Positions 58,720-64,000 of a stretch of DNA of 64,000 bases are shown piece by piece. The number at the start of each line of letters is the position of its first letter. The first letter of the stretch is position 1. The position numbers were made by a program, and so were the translations under genes. This stretch comes from DATADD01 sp046262355 (lineage in GTDB: Bacteria; Actinomycetota; CADDZG01; WHSQ01), in NCBI GenBank assembly GCA_046262355.1, contig JBHEMX010000091.1, positions 1 to 64,000 on the forward strand, read 5' to 3'. The notes under the pieces are model-generated. The model did not search any database. It was not told where the DNA came from and saw nothing but the letters and a program-made list of their open reading frames with translations.

Positions 58720-60066
58720 GTGCCGCGTCCGCCCCTCTGCCGTCTTCTGGTCAGCTTCCTCGTCGCGGCGGCCCTGCTTTCGGGCGGGCCGGCGTTCGCC
58801 CAGAACGAAGCCGGCGGAACCGTCGACGTGATCGAGGTCGACGGAGTGATCGACCCCACGGTGGCCGACTACCTCAAGGGCCGGCTCGCCGCCGCCGAGG
58901 ACGACGGCGCCCACGCGGCCATCGTCCGGTTGGACACTCCAGGAGGCCTCGACGTGTCGATGCGCGACATCATCCAGAAGATCCTCGACCTACGCGTTCC
59001 CGTGATCGTTTGGGTTGCGCCGCGCGGGGCGCGCGCCGCTTCGGCGGGGACGTTCATAACCTACGCGGCGAACCTCGCCTACATGGCCGAGGCCACCGAG
59101 ATCGGGGCGGCCACGCCCGTGAACCTGGGTGGCGGCGAGCAGTCGGACACCCTGCGGCGCAAGGTCACCAACGATGCCGTCGCTTACATCACCGAGATCG
59201 CCCGCGAGAGGGGCCGCAACGTGGAGTGGGCGGAGGAGGCAGTGCGCAACGCCGCTTCGATCGGGGCGACCGAGGCGGCGCGCATAGGTGTCGTGGACGG
59301 CGTGACGTCGTCGCTGCGAGAGCTTCTCGAGGCCATGGATGGCAAAGCGGTCACCACCGGCGACGAGGACGAGGTCGTGCTGGAGACGTGGGACGAAGGC
59401 GTCGGCACGCCGAGCGTGGCCGTGCGTTTCCAGGCGATGAATCTCGTCCAGCGCCTGCTCCACGCGGTCACGAACCCCGAGGTTGCGTTCCTGCTGTTGC
59501 TGGCCGGCGCCTTCGGGCTGATCTTCGAGGTCTACAACCCCGGCATTGGACTCGCCGGCATCCTCGGCGCGATCTCGTTGCTGCTCGGCTTCTACGCGCT
59601 CTCGGTTCTCCCCACGAACTGGGCCGGCGTGTTCCTGATCATCCTCGGCGTGGTCTTCTTCCTGGTCGACCTTCAAGCCGCGGGGCTCGGCATCTGGACC
59701 GTCGGCGGGGTCGTGGCGCTCGTGGCCGGTGGATCGCTGTTGTTCTCGGGAGCCGATCCCTCGGTGGAGTTGAGTCCCTGGGCCATCGCCGGAGCGGTCG
59801 CCGGCACCTTGCTGTTCTTCATCTCGGTCATGACCGCGGCGCTGCGCGTGCGGCTGAGGCGTCCCATTACCGGAGAGGAAGCGATCGTCGGGATGGTGGG
59901 GGAGGCCAAGACAGACATCGCACCGGAGGGCACCGTGCTCACGAAGGGCACGCTGTGGCGCGCGCGCACGATGGAGACGGGGATCGCGGCGGGCTCGAAG
60001 GTCAAGGTCAGGGCGACGGAGGGACTCGTGCTGCTCGTCGAGCCGCTCCATGAAGGCGAGCTATAG
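58720..60066 (+). CDS. NfeD-family membrane serine protease (ClpP-like)
   Basis: 448 residues. Signal peptide (LLVSFLVAAALLSGGPAFAQ), then a ClpP-like protease domain: IRLDTPGG-type motif (AIVRLDTPGGLDVSMRD), oxyanion/nucleophile block ARAASAGTFITYAA with Ser, and the Lys in RRKVTNDAVAYI. Four to five helices follow (LLLLAGAFGLIFEVYNPG, IGLAGILGAISLLLGFYAL, AGVFLIILGVVFFLVDLQ), then a soluble OB-fold domain. Long NfeD proteins cleave stomatin C-termini; the slipin gene follows. GTG start at 58720. Confidence 0.9.
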   Translation: MPRPPLCRLLVSFLVAAALLSGGPAFAQNEAGGTVDVIEVDGVIDPTVADYLKGRLAAAEDDGAHAAIVRLDTPGGLDVSMRDIIQKILDLRVPVIVWVAPRGARAASAGTFITYAANLAYMAEATEIGAATPVNLGGGEQSDTLRRKVTNDAVAYITEIARERGRNVEWAEEAVRNAASIGATEAARIGVVDGVTSSLRELLEAMDGKAVTTGDEDEVVLETWDEGVGTPSVAVRFQAMNLVQRLLHAVTNPEVAFLLLLAGAFGLIFEVYNPGIGLAGILGAISLLLGFYALSVLPTNWAGVFLIILGVVFFLVDLQAAGLGIWTVGGVVALVAGGSLLFSGADPSVELSPWAIAGAVAGTLLFFISVMTAALRVRLRRPITGEEAIVGMVGEAKTDIAPEGTVLTKGTLWRARTMETGIAAGSKVKVRATEGLVLLVEPLHEGEL

Positions 60067-60092
60067 AGCGCCACGGGCGTAACCTGGAACTC

Positions 60093-60138
60093 GTCGGCTC
60101 GTAGGGCGAGTCGGCTCGTTGGGCGAGTCGTTGGGCGA
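60093..60138 (+). repeat. 17-bp tandem repeat between nfeD and slipin genes
   Basis: GTCGGCTCGT(A/T)GGGCGA occurs twice (60093-60109, 60110-60126) and a shortened 12-base copy follows (60127-60138), just before the slipin Shine-Dalgarno sequence (GAGGAGGAG). A slippage-type repeat; it may alter spacing or RNA structure. Confidence 0.7.
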
Positions 60139-60147
60139 GGAGGAGCA

Positions 60148-61044
60148 ATGACCTTCGCGGTTCTAGGTGTCATAGCGGTCATCGCGCTGCTCTTCGCGAT
60201 GGCCTCTGTCCGTATCGTGCAGGAGTACGAGCGCGGCGTGATCTTCCGACTCGGACGCGTGATCGAGGGCGCCAAGGGGCCGGGTCTCTTCTTCATCATC
60301 CCGATCGTCGACCGCATGGTGAAGGTGAACCTCCAGATCGTGACCCTCGACGTGCCTCCTCAGGACGTCATCACCAAGGACAACGTCACCGTGCGCGTCA
60401 ATGCGGTCGTCTACTTCCAGGTGTTCCAGCCGGTCAAGGCCGTCGTCGAGGTCCAGAACTATCTCTACGCGACGTCGCAGATCGCGCAGACGACCCTGCG
60501 GGCGGTCCTCTGCAAGGTCGATCTCGACGAGATCCTCACCGAGCGCGACCGGCTCAACTCCGATCTGCAGCGGATCATCGACGACCTCACCGACCCCTGG
60601 GGAGTCAAGGTCGCACTGGTCGAGATCAAAGACGTCGATCTTCCCCAGGAGATGCAGCGTGCGATGGCGCGCCAGGCAGAGGCCGAGCGGGAGCGGCGCG
60701 CCAAGATCATCAATGCCGAGGGCGAGTTCCAGGCCTCGGAGCGTCTCGCTCAGGCGGCCGCGGTGATCGCCCGGCACCCGATCGCGTATCAGCTCCGCTA
60801 CCTGCAGACGGTCAACGAGGTCGCCGCCGAGAAGAACTCGACGCTCGTGATCCCGATCCCGATCGAGCTGCTCAAGCCGTTCGAGGCGGCCTTCGGCAAG
60901 GATGCGTCCGTCTTCGACCAGGCATCGAACGGCGACCCACGCGAGCGCCCCAGGGCGGGATCAGACGGCGTCCCTCCACCCTCCACGACGACCGGAGCCG
61001 GCGCCGGGACGGCGCCTCCGCCGGAGCCGCCCGCCGGCACCTGA
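60148..61044 (+). CDS. Slipin (SPFH/Band 7 stomatin-like protein)
   Basis: 298 residues. N-terminal helix (VLGVIAVIALLFAMASVRIV), SPFH domain (EYERGVIFRLGRVIEGAKGPGLFFIIPIVDRM, VTLDVPPQDVITKDNVTVRVNAVVYF), helical arm (MARQAEAERERRAKIINAEGEFQASERL) and the conserved LRYLQTVNEVAAEKNSTLVIPIP. A disordered Pro/Thr-rich tail ends the protein. It forms membrane microdomain oligomers with NfeD. Confidence 0.93.
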   Translation: MTFAVLGVIAVIALLFAMASVRIVQEYERGVIFRLGRVIEGAKGPGLFFIIPIVDRMVKVNLQIVTLDVPPQDVITKDNVTVRVNAVVYFQVFQPVKAVVEVQNYLYATSQIAQTTLRAVLCKVDLDEILTERDRLNSDLQRIIDDLTDPWGVKVALVEIKDVDLPQEMQRAMARQAEAERERRAKIINAEGEFQASERLAQAAAVIARHPIAYQLRYLQTVNEVAAEKNSTLVIPIPIELLKPFEAAFGKDASVFDQASNGDPRERPRAGSDGVPPPSTTTGAGAGTAPPPEPPAGT

Positions 61045-61103
61045 GTCACTCGTCGCGACCTGAGCCACCTCCCGTTCCCTCGGCAGCGCTCCGCCCGGCG
61101 GTT

Positions 61104-62948
61104 TCAGCGCCCCAGGATCGCGGCGAGCCGCCTCGTGCCGGGGTGCTCCTCGAGCTCCTCGAGAGGAACCGGGAGCGGGAGCGACCAGTTCGGCCACTCG
61201 TCGGTGGTGCCGGGATGGTTCTGGCGCTCCGAGAGCGCCAGGGCGTCCTCGAGGGTGGCGGCCAGGAGTGCGCACGGCGCGCCGGCGAGCAGCCCGTAGG
61301 TCGCGGCGACGACATCTTCGATCGGCGCCTCGTCGCCGAGCCCCGTGAGCTCCGCGAGGTGCCGCCGCAGGGCGGCATGGGCCTCTTCGTCGGGCTGCAG
61401 CCCAAGCTCTCTCTGGGCCTGGAGGTCGCTGCCCGTCCACAGCCCGGCCACGGTGGGAAGGTCGTGGTTCGTGACCGCCGCCAGGGCCTCTGACGGGTAC
61501 TCGGCCGCGGGGCCCGGCTCGAACCACAGGAGGCGATACGAGAGCATGTCGCGCGCCGCCATCTCGGCGCGCACGACCGGCTCGACCGTGCCGAGGTCCT
61601 CGCCCACGATGTAGGCCTCGGCGCGCACGCTCTCGAGCGCCAGGATGTCGAGGAGGTCCGCCGTCGGATAGCGCACGTAGGTGCCCTCGCTCGGCGGCGC
61701 TCCGTCCGGGATCCAGAACAGCCGCCACAGTCCCATGACGTGGTCGAAGCGCAGCCCGCCGCCACGCGCCAGCGACCACCGGACGGTTCGGATGAACGGC
61801 TCGTAGCCGGCATCCCGAAGCCTCCAGGGGTCGAACGCGAGCGCGCCCCAGTCCTGTCCCTGGGAGTTGAAGACGTCGGGTGGCGCGCCGACGCGCGCGC
61901 CGACGGCGAAGAGGTCCTGCCACAGCCACGCGTCGGCACCCGCGGGATCGACGCCGATGGCCAGGTCCTGCACGAGGCCCCCGGGGGAGGCTGCTTCGGC
62001 GAGCTGCAGGTCGAGCAGCCATTGCAGCCACGAGTGGAAGCGGATGCGATCCGACCGCTCGGAGCGGAAGCCGGCGACGGCGGGCGAGTCGGGATGCCGC
62101 AGCTCCGGCGGCCACTTCGCCGGTGCTCGCCCGTGGCGCTCGACGAGAGCGGCGAAGGTGGCGAAGCCCTCGAGCAGGGAGCCGTGGGCGTCGAGGTAGC
62201 GCCGGAAACGGGGATCCGCCCGCGTGCCGCCGCGCCGCCACAGGAGCCCGAGCGCCTCCATCTTGAGGTCGTAGACGCCGTCGCGCTCGATCCCGGCGCG
62301 GTCGTTGAGGACGCGCCCCGCTGCGGCGAGCCGCTCGAGATCGAGCCCCGCCCCGGCGGCCCCGGGGACGTCCTCGACGTGGATGTAGAGCGGGTTGCGC
62401 CACAGCCGGCTGCCCGGGTAGTAGGGGCTCGCCTGCTGCGGCGTGCCGGGGCTCACCGCATGGAGCGGATTGAGCAGCGTCATCCCGGCGCCGAGCGAGC
62501 GCGACCACCGGATCAGCCTCCGCAAGTCGCCGAGGTCCCCGAAGCCCCAGCTGGCGCCCGAGCGCAGCGCATAGAGCTGCACGGCCCATCCCCACGTCCT
62601 CAGGCCCTCGGGTAGGTAGCACCTCTGAGGGGCGACGATGAGGCGCGCCGGTGGCGCGCCGGAAGCGCGCCACTCGACCCGGTGATACCCGAGTGGCAGG
62701 CCGGGCGGCAGCGTGTCTCCGTCGGCCGCGACCACGCTGCCGTCCTCGGTGACGACCTCGGCGGCGCCCGGAAGCGGCCTGGTCTCCCCCACGCGCGCGC
62801 TGATCACAGCAGATGCGGGAGGCGCATCGTCCGCTGCGCGCATCGCTCGCAGCAACGCCTCGACCGTCTCGGCAGAGGCGACCCGCTCGCGCCCGCCGGC
62901 CTCGTGGTAGCGGGGCTGTATGCCCCACGCCTCCGCGTTCGGTGTCAC
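61104..62948 (-). CDS. malQ: 4-alpha-glucanotransferase (amylomaltase)
   Basis: 614 residues, GH77. Family motifs: SGASWGFGDLGDLRRL, SPYYPGSRLWRNPLYIHVED, RFDHVMGLWRLFWIP (nucleophile Asp), VGEDLGTV (acid/base Glu), VTNHDLPTVAGLW (third carboxylate). It moves glucan segments in maltodextrin and glycogen metabolism. The N-terminal region (about 1-150) carries the extra domain found in many actinobacterial forms. The GTG at 62948 overlaps the fur stop (GTGA), an odd coupling for a sugar enzyme. Confidence 0.92.
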   Translation of the reverse strand: MTPNAEAWGIQPRYHEAGGRERVASAETVEALLRAMRAADDAPPASAVISARVGETRPLPGAAEVVTEDGSVVAADGDTLPPGLPLGYHRVEWRASGAPPARLIVAPQRCYLPEGLRTWGWAVQLYALRSGASWGFGDLGDLRRLIRWSRSLGAGMTLLNPLHAVSPGTPQQASPYYPGSRLWRNPLYIHVEDVPGAAGAGLDLERLAAAGRVLNDRAGIERDGVYDLKMEALGLLWRRGGTRADPRFRRYLDAHGSLLEGFATFAALVERHGRAPAKWPPELRHPDSPAVAGFRSERSDRIRFHSWLQWLLDLQLAEAASPGGLVQDLAIGVDPAGADAWLWQDLFAVGARVGAPPDVFNSQGQDWGALAFDPWRLRDAGYEPFIRTVRWSLARGGGLRFDHVMGLWRLFWIPDGAPPSEGTYVRYPTADLLDILALESVRAEAYIVGEDLGTVEPVVRAEMAARDMLSYRLLWFEPGPAAEYPSEALAAVTNHDLPTVAGLWTGSDLQAQRELGLQPDEEAHAALRRHLAELTGLGDEAPIEDVVAATYGLLAGAPCALLAATLEDALALSERQNHPGTTDEWPNWSLPLPVPLEELEEHPGTRRLAAILGR

Positions 62949-63358
62949 GGCGGAGAGCAGGGGCCGCAGAGCCCGTACACCTCCGCGGTGTGTGTCACGG
63001 CCGTGAACCCATAGCGGTGCGCCGTCTGGGCCGCCCAGTCTTCGACCTCTTCGCTGCCGATCTCGACCGAGGTTCCACACGAGCGACACACGAGATGGTG
63101 GTGATGATCGTCGCTCGCGCAACTCCGGTAGATCGCTTCGCCGTCGCCGTTGTGCAGGACGTCGAGCCGGCCCGTGGCGGCCAGCGCCTGCAGTGTTCGA
63201 TACACGGTCGTGAGCCCGACGCGCTCACCCGCCGCTCGCAGCTCGTCGTAGATCTCCTGAGCAGTCCTGAACGCGTCGCTGTTCTCGAGCGCGCCCGCGA
63301 TGGCGGCGCGCTGGCGCGTGGACTTCAGGGGCGCCCGTCCCGCGGGATGCGTGGTCAC
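62945..63358 (-). CDS. zur: Fur-family regulator, Zur-like
   Basis: 137 residues. Winged helix (STRQRAAIAGALENSDAFRTAQEIYDEL, GLTTVYRTLQALAATGRLDVL), His-rich metal site DDHHHHLVCRSCG and a second Cys pair CGPC for the structural zinc. The adjacent znuB-type permease gene, four bases upstream, points to zinc (Zur) rather than iron. GTG start 63358. Confidence 0.88.
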   Translation of the reverse strand: MTTHPAGRAPLKSTRQRAAIAGALENSDAFRTAQEIYDELRAAGERVGLTTVYRTLQALAATGRLDVLHNGDGEAIYRSCASDDHHHHLVCRSCGTSVEIGSEEVEDWAAQTAHRYGFTAVTHTAEVYGLCGPCSPP

Positions 63359-63362
63359 GATC

Positions 63363-64000
63363 TCAGTGTCTCATCCACATAGGGCGCATCCGCGTCGTGA
63401 CGAGGAAGGCTCCGATCCCGCACAGCACGATCGTTGCGGCCGGCCGCACGTCCACGTAGAAGGCGATGACGAGGCCTCCGACGCTGACGAGCGCACCGAG
63501 CGCCAGGCTCGCCAGCACGGTCGTGCGGAAGCTGTGGGCCACCTGCTGTACGGCCGCGACGGGCAGCACCAGCATGGCCGCGACCAGCAGGATGCCGACT
63601 ACCTGCAGGGTGACCGCGATCGTGATCGCCGCGGTCACGGCCATCAGCAGGTTCAGGGAGCGCACGGGCAGACCCGAGGCGCGCGCCACCTCCTCGTCGT
63701 AGCACACGACGAACAGCTGCTTGCGCAGTGCGAAGGTCACGACGATGACCGCAAGCGACACGAGTCCAAGGATCGTTACATCGCGCACGCTCACCGCCAG
63801 GACCGAGCCGAACAGGAACGAAAGCAGGTTGGTGTTGGACGCGTTCCCGAGATCGGTGAGCAGCAGTCCTCCGGCGATGCCGCCGTAGAAGATGAGAGCG
63901 AGCGCGACGTCCCCGGCTGTGCGACCGCGTTCCCGCAGTAGCTCGAGCGCGATCGCTCCGGCGACGGCGGCGACGATCGTGAGCGCGAGAGGTGAGGTGT
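63363..64000 (-). CDS. znuB: ABC-3 family zinc/manganese permease ZnuB (partial, 5' end beyond window)
   Basis: At least 212 residues are visible; the frame enters from the right edge. Helices include LTIVAAVAGAIALELL, ALALIFYGGIAGGLLLTDLG, LLSFLFGSVLAV, DVTILGLVSLAVIVVTFAL, AVTAAITIAVTLQVVGILLVAAML and LPVAAVQQVA with the permease motif. It ends FLVTTRMRPMWMRH. It would work with a ZnuC ATPase and ZnuA binding protein, expected further right. It is in one transcript with zur. Confidence 0.9.
   Translation of the reverse strand, partial: TSPLALTIVAAVAGAIALELLRERGRTAGDVALALIFYGGIAGGLLLTDLGNASNTNLLSFLFGSVLAVSVRDVTILGLVSLAVIVVTFALRKQLFVVCYDEEVARASGLPVRSLNLLMAVTAAITIAVTLQVVGILLVAAMLVLPVAAVQQVAHSFRTTVLASLALGALVSVGGLVIAFYVDVRPAATIVLCGIGAFLVTTRMRPMWMRH

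Overview
The window comes from a high-GC bacterium of the phylum Actinomycetota, probably outside the well-studied genera. The evidence is a WhiB-family Fe-S regulator, a Bpa/PafE-type proteasome activator ending in GTYL, a pair of ArsA-like ATPases next to whiB (as Rv3679/Rv3680/whiB4 are in mycobacteria), a SenX3/RegX3-type phosphate two-component system, a small SRP RNA upstream of dnaX, and several genes with an actinobacterial -10 element exactly 6 bases before the start codon (probable leaderless mRNAs). Class or genus cannot be fixed from this sequence.

Layout. (A) 1-22 kb is accessory and decaying. It opens with a large cyclase/AAA-ATPase regulator that runs off the left edge. Next is a visibly lower-GC island (about 2.8-8.1 kb) with a zinc-ribbon membrane protein, scrambled tyrosine-recombinase remnants, a nuclease-like protein and a three-gene minus-strand operon (coiled-coil membrane protein, VWA protein, secreted thermonuclease). 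A second cyclase/ATPase paralog follows, truncated and abutting a broken reductase. From there to about 21.4 kb intact genes (alpha/beta hydrolase, cupin, NTF2-like, LuxR, ArsR plus SRPBCC, pentapeptide protein, ECF sigma, STAS, CGNR) alternate with frameshifted remnants (RTX, DHFR-like, MarR, Phd antitoxin, MFS, a third cyclase).

(B) 21.5-28.4 kb holds an orphan polyamine-type permease, a beta-helix protein, bpa, a PQQ sugar dehydrogenase, a membrane phosphoesterase, a PGPGW protein, tadA and four tRNAs (Ser-GCT, Arg-ACG, Ser-CGA, Ser-GGA). (C) 28.6-34.1 kb is housekeeping: ffs, dnaX, ybaB, a small inserted element, recR, then lysC-asd. (D) 34.3-44.2 kb holds a histidine-phosphatase remnant, a NarL-type response regulator, a saccharopine-dehydrogenase-like enzyme with an MFS transporter, a glycolate oxidase operon (glcD, frameshifted glcE, glcF), a GntR/membrane-protein pair with a clear operator, and tRNA-Pro.

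(E) 44.3-51.9 kb is a phosphate regulon: PHO box, pstS, attenuator hairpin, pstC, pstA, pstB, a phoU broken by an in-frame amber codon, regX3/senX3 on the opposite strand, and an intact phoU. (F) 51.8-55.2 kb holds a phosphoesterase, a CHASE3-HAMP-PP2C phosphatase coupled to a STAS antagonist, and whiB. (G) 55.2-64 kb holds an operon of two ArsA ATPases, an SdhC-like cytochrome b and an unknown protein; an NfeD protease with a slipin; and znuB-zur/fur-malQ, with znuB cut by the right edge.

The well-supported functional units are Pst uptake with its two-component control and PhoU, glycolate oxidation, DnaX/YbaB/RecR replication-repair, the aspartate pathway, and NfeD/slipin membrane quality control. 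The least explained unit is the three-gene membrane/VWA/nuclease operon at 4.8-8.1 kb.
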